DNA of 14,591 nt from CAYNHQ01 sp964397255 (GTDB lineage Bacteria > Bdellovibrionota_G > JALEGL01 > DATDPG01). The position numbers and the translations under genes are program-made. The notes under the pieces are model-generated. The model was not told where the DNA came from. It worked only from the letters and a program-made list of their open reading frames with translations, and did no database searches. Below are positions 6,908-13,364 of this stretch, piece after piece. The stretch spans positions 1 to 14,591 of the forward strand of contig CAYNHQ010000015.1 of the NCBI GenBank assembly GCA_964397255.1, read 5' to 3'. How positions within the stretch are numbered: position 1 is the first letter of the stretch; every line of letters starts with the position of its first letter.

Positions 6908-8091
6908 TTAATCGTCTCCAGAAGGGCGCCGGTAGTTTCGTCCAATACGTCAATACTGTTGGAAAGAAAATTAAGAACGTAAAAAACCCCGCGCGCCGAA
7001 TCAAGGATTATTTCGCCGGGGGAACGTCCGCTCACGGTCACATGATCCAATATTCGTCTCGACGCGGTATCAATAATCGTCACTTTGTTTTCTCCAAGAT
7101 CGGAGACAAAAAGTCTTTTTTGATCGGTTGTCAGAGCCACCCCTTCCGGCTGCCTCCCCGTAGGAATGAGATCGATAAACCGTGCATCGACCACGTTAAA
7201 CTCAATGCCGTCGTCAACCACGTTGGAGACATCCAAAACCAAAATGCCTCCAAGACTTCGTGAAACCAGATAGGCGATTTCATTGTTGTCGATCGCCAAC
7301 CCGCGCATTCCTCCCGTAGGAGAAATTTCCGAAAGATCGAGCATGGCCTCAACCGTTTGATTCATGGGATTTAGAACGAAAAGATTATTCGAGATCGTGG
7401 ATGTGATGAAAAGAAGCCCCGTCGTCGGTGAAGGAACGATTAGGTTAGCTCCCTCGCCGGGAGGATGGCCACTGTCTTTTTGCCGAAAATTCGCGGCAGA
7501 AATGAGAGGTATCCCTCGAAGCTTCTCTTTGTCGATTTGATAATCGATCGGAGTGAGGTTTTCGAGCTTAATGACCGACACCGTCCCGGATTCCGCGTTC
7601 GTTGTATAGGCAACGTCGCCATGGGATGTTCCCAGCTGAAGCATGACATCGTACGGCCCCTTGTCGGTCTTTATTCCATTGGGAGTTCGCTCCGCCGGAT
7701 CCGTCACATTGACGGCTTTGAATGAAATTGCTGTCCCTCCGGCTCCTGGTACAGCGTAGGAATAGACGAGCAATGAATCATCCCCTCGGTCGGCAATGAG
7801 AAGATGTTTACGAGCCACATCAAAGGCCATTCGTCCTGAAAAATTTCGGAGCGAAATTTTTGTATCCGTCAGTATCTTTCTTGCGTCGAGATCCACTGCC
7901 ACAAGAGATCCTTCTTCTTCGGAAAGATTGACGTTAGCATTCGCGATTACACCGAGATTCGTCCCCGGAACAAACGCAAACGTCACCGGCGCATTCAGCG
8001 TGTCTGGATTCTGGTCAGTGATCAGAGGCGCTTCGGTGCAACCCCAAACCAGGGAGAGAATGAAAAAGAAGTGGAGGGGGAATCGATTCAT
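6904..8091 (-). CDS. YncE-like beta-propeller lipoprotein
   Basis: A 395-aa protein starting MNRFPLHFFFILSLVWGC, a signal peptide with likely lipidated C18 and, as in the next gene, tryptophan at -2. The open frame runs upstream to 8250, but the ATG at 8091 is preferred: it places the signal peptide at the N-terminus and avoids overlapping ppdK. Propeller blades are visible throughout, with the clearest YVTN-type repeats at the C-terminus (RLFVSDLGENKVTIIDTASR near 326-345 and FYVLNFLSNSIDVLDETTGA near 370-389). It lacks the inserted module seen in its neighbour. It begins 10 nt after the ppdK stop codon and ends in an ATGA overlap with the next gene, so ppdK and the two lipoproteins look like one operon. 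No enzyme motif is visible; a binding or scaffolding role is inference. Confidence 0.85.
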   Translation of the reverse strand: MNRFPLHFFFILSLVWGCTEAPLITDQNPDTLNAPVTFAFVPGTNLGVIANANVNLSEEEGSLVAVDLDARKILTDTKISLRNFSGRMAFDVARKHLLIADRGDDSLLVYSYAVPGAGGTAISFKAVNVTDPAERTPNGIKTDKGPYDVMLQLGTSHGDVAYTTNAESGTVSVIKLENLTPIDYQIDKEKLRGIPLISAANFRQKDSGHPPGEGANLIVPSPTTGLLFITSTISNNLFVLNPMNQTVEAMLDLSEISPTGGMRGLAIDNNEIAYLVSRSLGGILVLDVSNVVDDGIEFNVVDARFIDLIPTGRQPEGVALTTDQKRLFVSDLGENKVTIIDTASRRILDHVTVSGRSPGEIILDSARGVFYVLNFLSNSIDVLDETTGALLETIK

Positions 8092-8101
8092 GGAACCCGG
8101 A

Positions 8102-10747
8102 TTAGTCGCTCGAAAGTGCTCCGCCGCCAATCGCCGCCTGTGCCGCCGCCAAGCGCGCGACCGGAACCCGAAAAGGAGAACAACTGACATAATTGAGGCC
8201 CAGGGAATGAAAATGGGCGATCGATGCGGGATCTCCTCCATGTTCACCACAAACTCCGACTTTTAACTTCTCATTCGTTTGTTTTCCCCGTTCTGTTCCA
8301 AGTTTAACGAGTTCTAAGACGCCCAATGGATCGAGGGAGGCAAAGGGATCTTCATGAAGGATTCCCTTCTCCACATAAACGGGGAGAAAACGGGAGGAGT
8401 CGTCTCTACTTAGGCCAAACGTGGTTTGCGTGAGATCGTTTGTTCCGAATGAAAAGAAATCGGCATGCTTCGCAATTGAGTTGGCCAAAAGAGCGGCCCG
8501 AGGTAGTTCAATCATGGTACCGACGAAGTAGCGAAGATTCTTCTTTCGTGATTTCAAAATATCTTCGGCCACATTCACAATTTGCTCCCGGAGAACACGA
8601 AGCTCCACCGGATCGGCCACCAGTGGAACCATGATTTCAGGGAGAATCGCTTCTTCCACTTCATCCGACACATCACATGCGGCGTGAATAATGGCCCGAA
8701 CTTGCATTTCATAAATCTCGGGAAAAGTGATGGCCAGGCGGCAACCCCGATGTCCCAACATCGGATTAAACTCACTCAACTTCTCAATTCGTTGGGCGAG
8801 TTGTACCGGATCCACTTCAATTCGGCCGGCAAAGTCTTCAATTTCTTGTTCAGTGCGAGGCAAAAATTCATGAAGAGGAGGATCGAGTAAGCGAATCGTT
8901 ACAGGCAGGCCACGCATTTCTTTAAAAATTTCCCGAAAATCCTCCAACTGCATTGGAAGGATCTTATCGAGATGTCGTTTTCGCTCGTCGACCGTTTCAG
9001 CCAAAATCATCTGGCGAACGATATCGATTCGCTTCCGATCGAAAAACATGTGTTCCGTCCGGCAGAGGCCAATTCCCTGGGCACCAAACTGCCGAGCTAC
9101 TTTGCAATCGGCGGGCGTATCGGCATTCGCCCGGACTTTCAGGCGGCGAATCTCGTCAGCCCAGGACATAAACGTTTCAAAAACTTTCCCCGGTTTCGGC
9201 TGAACCAGCGCCAATTCTCCCCGAAGAACTTCACCCGTGGATCCGTCGAGGCTGATCATCGTTCCCTCGCCAAAAACCTCGCCCTTAGCTGTTCGAAGCT
9301 CTTTCTTCTGAAGATCCATTGAAATGTCTGAACAGCCCACGACACAGCATTTGCCCATACCACGCGCCACCACGGCCGCATGCGACGTCATTCCTCCACG
9401 ACTGGTTAGAATCCCTTCGGAAACATGCATTCCATGAATGTCTTCTGGAGATGTTTCGGAGCGAACCAAAATGACTTTTTCTCCCGCGGTTACTCGTCGT
9501 TCCGCTTCGTCCGCCGTGAAATAAATTTTCCCCGTAGCGGCGCCAGGAGAAGCGGGCAAACCAACGGCTAAAACATTTCGTTTGGCTTCGGGATCAAAAA
9601 TCGGATGAAGAACTTGATCGAGGTCGCGGGAACGCACGCGGCGCAGCGCCGTTTGACGATCCATGATTCGCTCATCCACCATTTCCACGGCTATTCGGAT
9701 CGCCGCCGGTGAAGTCCGTTTTCCCGAACGGGTCTGCAAAATCCAGAGTTTCCCCTCCTCTACTGTGAACTCGATATCCTGCATATCGGAATAATGCTTC
9801 TCGAGTGCATCCGCCGTTTGGCGGAGTTCTTTGTATATTTCCGGGAAAGCCATTTCTAATGAATCGATCAGGTTAGGCGTTCGAATGCCAGCCACCACAT
9901 CTTCCCCCTGAGCATTCGGGAGATACTCTCCCAATAATTTCTTTTCTCCTGTCGAAGGATTTCGGGTGAGCAAAACTCCACTTAAAGACTTCTCTCCCCG
10001 ATTTCCAAATACCATCGCCTGAACCGTGACGGCCGTCCCTAATTTTTCGGAGATCCCATGGATTTGGCGATATTTCACCGCTCGAGGCGTCATCCAAGAT
10101 CGAAAGACCGCTTCGATAGCGAGGCGAAGTTGGTCGTGGGCATCTTCCGGAAACGGCTGAACTGTATGTTCTTTTACAATGTGCTCAAACCGGGTTGCGA
10201 CATGTTCCAGAACTTTTTCATCCAACTGCGCATCTGTTGCGGCATTCGTTTCTTTTCGGACTTGGCTCAACAGGGCTTCGAATTTTTCCGAGGGAACTCC
10301 CAAAATGACATCGCCAAACATCTGAATCAATCGGCGATACGTGTCCCACGCAAATCGAGGATTTCCGGACTTCTCCGCCAAAAATGGAACCTTCGCACGA
10401 GAAAAACCGAGGTTGAGAATCGTATCCATCATTCCGGGCATGCTGACCATCGCGCCCGATCGGACCGAGACGAGAAGTGGATCTTTGCTGTTTCCAAATT
10501 CTCGACCCACGATTTCTTCGAGTCTTTTAATGGCCTGTGTGACTTCCTTCCAAAAGGCAGCCGGAAGAGAACGGTTAAATTTGTAGTAGTCGTTGCATAC
10601 TTTGGTCGTGATGGTGAATCCGGGAGGAACTGCAATACCCAGGCGGCTCATTTCAGCCAGGTTGGCCCCTTTTCCTCCGAGCAATGGCGAAAGAGATTTG
10701 TCTCCTTCGGCGACTCCCGCTCCAAATGAATAAATCCGTTTTCGCAT
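8102..10747 (-). CDS. ppdK: Pyruvate, phosphate dikinase
   Basis: An 881-aa cytoplasmic enzyme that interconverts pyruvate, ATP and phosphate with PEP, AMP and pyrophosphate. Its size matches the family (about 870-900 aa). The N-terminal ATP-grasp half has GGKGANLAEMSRLGI.VPPGF (about 24-44) and SVRSGAMVSMPGMMDTILNLG (about 94-114). The swivelling phosphohistidine domain has GGMTSHAAVVARGMGKCCVVGC with catalytic H456. The PEP/pyruvate-binding barrel ends with VGVCGEHGGDP, whose C833 corresponds to the family's catalytic cysteine. All key residues are present. The ATG at 10747 gives the conserved YSFG start; AAGAG lies about 7 nt upstream. The PEP synthase family is excluded by the N-terminal layout. 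It heads the likely operon with the two propeller lipoprotein genes, a link I cannot explain functionally. Confidence 0.97.
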   Translation of the reverse strand: MRKRIYSFGAGVAEGDKSLSPLLGGKGANLAEMSRLGIAVPPGFTITTKVCNDYYKFNRSLPAAFWKEVTQAIKRLEEIVGREFGNSKDPLLVSVRSGAMVSMPGMMDTILNLGFSRAKVPFLAEKSGNPRFAWDTYRRLIQMFGDVILGVPSEKFEALLSQVRKETNAATDAQLDEKVLEHVATRFEHIVKEHTVQPFPEDAHDQLRLAIEAVFRSWMTPRAVKYRQIHGISEKLGTAVTVQAMVFGNRGEKSLSGVLLTRNPSTGEKKLLGEYLPNAQGEDVVAGIRTPNLIDSLEMAFPEIYKELRQTADALEKHYSDMQDIEFTVEEGKLWILQTRSGKRTSPAAIRIAVEMVDERIMDRQTALRRVRSRDLDQVLHPIFDPEAKRNVLAVGLPASPGAATGKIYFTADEAERRVTAGEKVILVRSETSPEDIHGMHVSEGILTSRGGMTSHAAVVARGMGKCCVVGCSDISMDLQKKELRTAKGEVFGEGTMISLDGSTGEVLRGELALVQPKPGKVFETFMSWADEIRRLKVRANADTPADCKVARQFGAQGIGLCRTEHMFFDRKRIDIVRQMILAETVDERKRHLDKILPMQLEDFREIFKEMRGLPVTIRLLDPPLHEFLPRTEQEIEDFAGRIEVDPVQLAQRIEKLSEFNPMLGHRGCRLAITFPEIYEMQVRAIIHAACDVSDEVEEAILPEIMVPLVADPVELRVLREQIVNVAEDILKSRKKNLRYFVGTMIELPRAALLANSIAKHADFFSFGTNDLTQTTFGLSRDDSSRFLPVYVEKGILHEDPFASLDPLGVLELVKLGTERGKQTNEKLKVGVCGEHGGDPASIAHFHSLGLNYVSCSPFRVPVARLAAAQAAIGGGALSSD

Positions 10748-10767
10748 GTCTAACTCTTGGGATGCGC

Positions 10768-10796
10768 AAGGTAGCGAAAAGAGATCATCTCCTCAA
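10768..10796 (-). promoter_or_regulatory. Possible ppdK promoter
   Basis: On the minus strand TTGAGG (10796-10791) is separated by 17 bp from TACCTT (10773-10768). Spacing is ideal but the -10 matches only at three positions, so support is modest. It lies about 20 nt upstream of the ppdK ATG. Confidence 0.3.
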
Positions 10797-10807
10797 GGAA
10801 TCTTGAG
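10792..10807. promoter_or_regulatory. Inverted repeat in the ppdK/peroxiredoxin divergent region
   Basis: Perfect arms CTCAAG (10792-10797) and CTTGAG (10802-10807) flank GAAT. The left arm overlaps the proposed ppdK -35 box, and the repeat lies just upstream of the proposed peroxiredoxin promoter, so one bound regulator could affect both. Six-bp arms can occur by chance, and no matching regulator is visible. Confidence 0.3.
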
Positions 10808-10824
10808 CCTTTCATCGCTCACCG

Positions 10825-10852
10825 TTGACTACCGCGGCTTCTTCCGTACACT
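10825..10852 (+). promoter_or_regulatory. Predicted peroxiredoxin promoter
   Basis: TTGACT (10825-10830, 5 of 6) is followed by a 16-bp spacer and TACACT (10847-10852, 4 of 6). Initiation near 10859 would give a leader of about 40 nt with ribosome binding site AGAGGAG at 10884-10890. Confidence 0.45.
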
Positions 10853-10897
10853 TCGCCCCCGAATTTGAGGATCACACTAATATAGAGGAGAAAGACA

Positions 10898-11416
10898 ATG
10901 ATTAGACTCGGCCAACCGGCCCCAGAATTTAAGGCTCAGGCATATGTAAACGGCACTTTCAAAGAGGTCTCTTTGAAGGAATATCGAGGAAAATGGGTGG
11001 TCTTTTTCTTCTACCCCCTTGATTTCACGTTTGTTTGTCCGACAGAGCTGCGCGCTTTTGCGAAAATGGAGAAAGATTTCAAGGATAAGGGCGCCACACT
11101 CATCGCCTGCAGTACGGACAGTGCGTACTCGCATAAAGCTTGGTTCGAGAAAGATTTAAAGGAAGTTCAGTATCCAATTCTTGCCGACATGACGAAGAAC
11201 ATCAGCCGTGCATACGACGTTCTCAATGAGGAAAAAGGCTTTGCAAACCGGGGAACGTTTATCATCGACCCGGAGGGAATTGTCCGCTGGGCAATCGTGA
11301 GCGACAGCTCCGTCGGCCGAAGCACGGAAGAGACGCTTCGAGCCGTGATTGCCCTTCAATCCGGCGAGCTCTGCCCTGCGGACTGGAAACCGGGCCAGCC
11401 CACATTAAAGAAATAA
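10898..11416 (+). CDS. Peroxiredoxin, AhpC/Prx1 type (2-Cys)
   Basis: A 172-aa thiol peroxidase that reduces hydrogen peroxide, organic peroxides or peroxynitrite. The peroxidatic cysteine is C47 in FFYPLDFTFVCPTE. The resolving cysteine is C159 in the C-terminal GELCPADWKPG motif, marking a typical 2-Cys enzyme acting as a head-to-tail dimer in the cytoplasm. The catalytic-site arginine is probably R119 or R121's local motif in NRGTFIIDPEG (around 117-127). The start is supported by AGAGGAG 7 nt before ATG. Length is slightly shorter than many AhpC proteins (about 187 aa) but nothing is missing. The reductant (AhpF, thioredoxin or other) is not encoded nearby. tRNA-Thr follows 15 nt after the stop codon on the same strand, so co-transcription is likely. 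Confidence 0.95.
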   Translation: MIRLGQPAPEFKAQAYVNGTFKEVSLKEYRGKWVVFFFYPLDFTFVCPTELRAFAKMEKDFKDKGATLIACSTDSAYSHKAWFEKDLKEVQYPILADMTKNISRAYDVLNEEKGFANRGTFIIDPEGIVRWAIVSDSSVGRSTEETLRAVIALQSGELCPADWKPGQPTLKK

Positions 11417-11419
11417 GCG

Positions 11420-11431
11420 CTTCGAACGAAG
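11420..11431. other. 12-bp palindrome between the peroxiredoxin gene and tRNA-Thr
   Basis: CTTCGAACGAAG-type sequence: CTTC (11420-11423) and GAAG (11428-11431) form a 4-bp stem with a GAAC loop, ending at the base before the tRNA 5' end. It may be a small structure near the RNase P cut site or chance. Confidence 0.2.
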
Positions 11432-11507
11432 GCCATCCTAGCTCAGTTGGTAGAGCAGCTGATTCGTAATCAGCAGGTCGCCGGTTCAAATCCGGCGGAT
11501 GGCTCCA
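11432..11507 (+). tRNA. tRNA-Thr (anticodon CGT)
   Basis: A complete 76-nt cloverleaf with encoded CCA. The acceptor GCCATCC/GGATGGC is fully paired, the D-arm is GCTC/GAGC, anticodon stem GCTGA/TCAGC encloses TTCGTAA with anticodon CGT, and T-arm GCCGG/CCGGC encloses TTCAAAT. The discriminator is U. It decodes ACG. No promoter is evident in the 15-nt gap after the peroxiredoxin stop codon, so it is probably processed from that mRNA. Confidence 0.97.
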
Positions 11508-11516
11508 TGTTTTTCA

Positions 11517-11558
11517 GTATTCGGAATACGGTATTCTGAATTCAGTATTCAGAATGTA
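11517..11558. repeat. Heptamer repeat array B, downstream of tRNA-Thr
   Basis: Six 7-bp units in phase (GTATTCG, GAATACG, GTATTCT, GAATTCA, GTATTCA, then a degenerate GAATGTA) share the consensus of array A near tRNA-Arg. It can fold: GTATTC-G-GAATAC at 11517-11529, and a 9-bp stem ATTCTGAAT (11533-11541)/ATTCAGAAT (11547-11555). It begins 9 nt after the tRNA CCA and runs into the 3' end of the convergent SH3b gene, whose stop codon lies inside it. Confidence 0.75.
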
Positions 11559-12385
11559 AACGCGACGCCCAGGAGGGTTGAAATGGGAACTGCGACTTTG
11601 GAAGAGCCGAACATGAGAATGTCGGCGCCGGCATTTAAGAGAAAAAGTGCGCTTCCCATTCGCATGAGCCAGACATTCATTCCAAGCGAAAAGCCGCCTC
11701 GCCCATTCGTTCCCCCTGCATTGCTCGAAACGACGTAACCTCTCGCTCCGGCGAACGGCACAAAATGAACGCCCCCAAAAACAGGCCAGGGAAGGACATA
11801 GGTGATGGTTGGACCGAAAGCGACCGTAAACTGTTCGCGTGCCGCGATTTCAAGCGTCCCCCCTGCTTCCACGCCCGGCCAAACACCGCTTAAAATATCT
11901 ACCCCCCCTCGATATTGGCTGGGAAAATCCTTCGCCCCATACGAAAATCCGAGTTTCGGAACCACTCGCAGCGATGACGGCTTTTTGCCCTCCGACCGTG
12001 ATTCTCGCATCACAGGTGCCTGTTCTGGAACCGGAGTCTCCGTAGACTTAGAAGGAACCGGTGGAGACGCAGTCTTCACGGGCCCAAGAACTTTGACGGC
12101 GCTGCTGGGAACCCACCCTACAAAAAGTCCCTGCGAGTTTGAAAAATCGACTTGAAACCATTCCCCCTGCCTTCCCCGCACCACCACCTCATCGGTTGCG
12201 CGAAGCATGATTACAGGAGATGAAGAGGCATCGGGGCTTTTTTGAATGGGGCTGGGGCGTAAGAGCTCACCCCTTAATGGAACAGTCGCCCTTTCATATC
12301 GCGCTTGACCATATGTGGGCGCGGCCGCCCCAGCTAAAATAAGCAGGAAAAGGGCTCCAGATCGCATTAAACGGGGGAGAACCAA
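11549..12385 (-). CDS. SH3b-domain protein with C-terminal outer-membrane-type beta region
   Basis: An exported protein with three parts. A signal peptide (RSGALFLLILAGAAAPTYGQA) comes first. Next is a bacterial SH3-like domain of about 65 residues (from about ERATVPLRGELLRPSP to GEWFQVDF...GLFVGWVPSSAVKVL), then a Pro/Ser/Glu-rich linker. About 135 residues of alternating, glycine- and aromatic-rich segments end in GVAFTF; a terminal phenylalanine and such strands suggest a small outer-membrane barrel. The start is uncertain. I prefer TTG at 12385 (278 aa) because AGAGGGA lies about 7 nt upstream; a GTG at 12415 (288 aa) has no ribosome binding site, and an ATG at 12367 also lacks one. SH3b domains often bind peptidoglycan, so a wall-to-outer-membrane contact is possible but inferred. 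It stands alone between convergent tRNA-Thr and the divergent lytic transglycosylase gene. Confidence 0.75.
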   Translation of the reverse strand: MVLPRLMRSGALFLLILAGAAAPTYGQARYERATVPLRGELLRPSPIQKSPDASSSPVIMLRATDEVVVRGRQGEWFQVDFSNSQGLFVGWVPSSAVKVLGPVKTASPPVPSKSTETPVPEQAPVMRESRSEGKKPSSLRVVPKLGFSYGAKDFPSQYRGGVDILSGVWPGVEAGGTLEIAAREQFTVAFGPTITYVLPWPVFGGVHFVPFAGARGYVVSSNAGGTNGRGGFSLGMNVWLMRMGSALFLLNAGADILMFGSSKVAVPISTLLGVAFTF

Positions 12386-12421
12386 GTCAGATTCCCTCTG
12401 AAAGAAAAGTTTCACGCTACA

Positions 12422-12444
12422 ATTCTTGAAAATAATTGAAGAAT
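12422..12444. promoter_or_regulatory. AT-rich inverted repeat upstream of the SH3b gene
   Basis: Arms ATTCTT (12422-12427) and AAGAAT (12439-12444) flank an 11-bp AT-rich centre. It lies 37-59 bp upstream of the preferred start of the SH3b gene, where an operator or UP-like element could sit. The 280 bp between this gene and the transglycosylase contain nothing else I can name; no convincing -35/-10 pair is visible for either gene. Confidence 0.25.
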
Positions 12445-12665
12445 CCCTCTAGGTCACACAAATTCTACCCGTATAGGGCCGTTTCTTGCTCACCCCATCC
12501 GCCCAGGTTTCTGGATCGACTCATATCTCCAACCACTTAACATTGTTTAGAAAAACCCTAAAAACCGACCGAATGGCATACCTCCTGCGTTTATACCCCC
12601 CAATGAAGGGAAGATTGACCAGGCGGCCGAGAGTTGATAACTCAGGGCGCAATCCAAAACAGGTG

Positions 12666-13364
12666 ATGTCTAAGAAGCGTCGACCATGGCTCCCTTATGT
12701 GACTCTGTTGGCGGTTTATCCGGCGACCCTCTTCGTCACGTATGCTCCTTTCAAATCGAATATAAAGTCTCCCCAGGAAGTCGTTCAGGTTCCCCAGATT
12801 TCTCCCTATGACAGCATCATTAAGAAATATGCACATACACAGGGAATCGACTGGCGACTGATTGCTTCCATCATCTATACGGAATCTTCATTCCGCCAAA
12901 ATGCGGTCAGTCCCAAGGGGGCTCGAGGTCTCATGCAGATTATGCCTATTGTCGCCCGTGAACAGGGGGTTCAGGGTGTCCATCTTCCCGAAGAGAATAT
13001 CCGGGCGGGCGTGAACCATCTCAATCGAAAGCTGCATTTACTTCGTGGTGCGACTAAGGAAGATCAACTCCAATTGTCCCTTGCAGCCTATAATTCGGGC
13101 CTAGGCCATCTCCGAGATGCCCAAATTCTGGCTATGCAACTCGGCAAAAGCTCACGCCGATGGAGCGATGTGAAAGAAGCTCTACTCCTTTTGGAACAAC
13201 CGGAATACTCGCAGAACGCAAAGTATGGCTACTGCCGAGGAAGCGAAACAGTGGAATATGTGCACCGGGTGCTTCGCCAGTACGCGCATTATCAAAAGAA
13301 TTATCCCCTGGGCGTCCAAGTCACTTGGGCCATGCCTAACGCCCGTCCCGATTCTCGGGTTTAA
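12666..13364 (+). CDS. Membrane-anchored lytic transglycosylase, MltF-like SLT domain
   Basis: This enzyme would cleave peptidoglycan between MurNAc and GlcNAc, leaving 1,6-anhydro ends, at the periplasmic face of the inner membrane. From the ATG at 12666 (232 aa) a basic MSKKRRPW is followed by a hydrophobic segment (YVTLLAVYPATLFVTYAPF, about 11-29) acting as anchor or signal. The catalytic domain has IDWRLIASIIYTESSF with catalytic E73, then the GARGLMQIMP motif and LAAYNSG, and ends with YGYCRGSETVEYVHRVLRQY; this order resembles the C-terminal half of MltF. The MltF substrate-binding-protein-like N-terminal half is absent. The frame stays open to an ATG at 12486, and an ATG at 12603 is possible, but residues before 12666 look non-coding; the ribosome binding site AGGTG lies unusually close to the chosen ATG. 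The last 29 bp overlap the 3' end of the convergent propeller gene. Confidence 0.85.
   Translation: MSKKRRPWLPYVTLLAVYPATLFVTYAPFKSNIKSPQEVVQVPQISPYDSIIKKYAHTQGIDWRLIASIIYTESSFRQNAVSPKGARGLMQIMPIVAREQGVQGVHLPEENIRAGVNHLNRKLHLLRGATKEDQLQLSLAAYNSGLGHLRDAQILAMQLGKSSRRWSDVKEALLLLEQPEYSQNAKYGYCRGSETVEYVHRVLRQYAHYQKNYPLGVQVTWAMPNARPDSRV

Noticed and set aside
8092..8250. Upstream extension of the first propeller lipoprotein by 53 residues
   Set aside because: It would overlap the 3' end of ppdK by about 150 bp, and it pushes a textbook lipoprotein signal peptide into the interior. The ATG at 8091 explains the sequence better.
10058..10729. Plus-strand open frame of 223 codons
   Set aside because: It lies wholly antisense to the conserved ppdK coding region, has no recognisable domain and no ribosome binding site; an open frame opposite a long gene is expected.
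806..11558. Heptamer arrays as CRISPR or as simple microsatellites
   Set aside because: There are no spacers and no repeats of CRISPR length. The units are degenerate and alternate between complementary forms, unlike a slippage-made microsatellite of identical copies.
13347..13359. CCCG-ATTCT-CGGG hairpin as terminator of the transglycosylase gene
   Set aside because: The stem is only 4 bp, lies inside the coding sequence before the stop codon, and no T-run follows.
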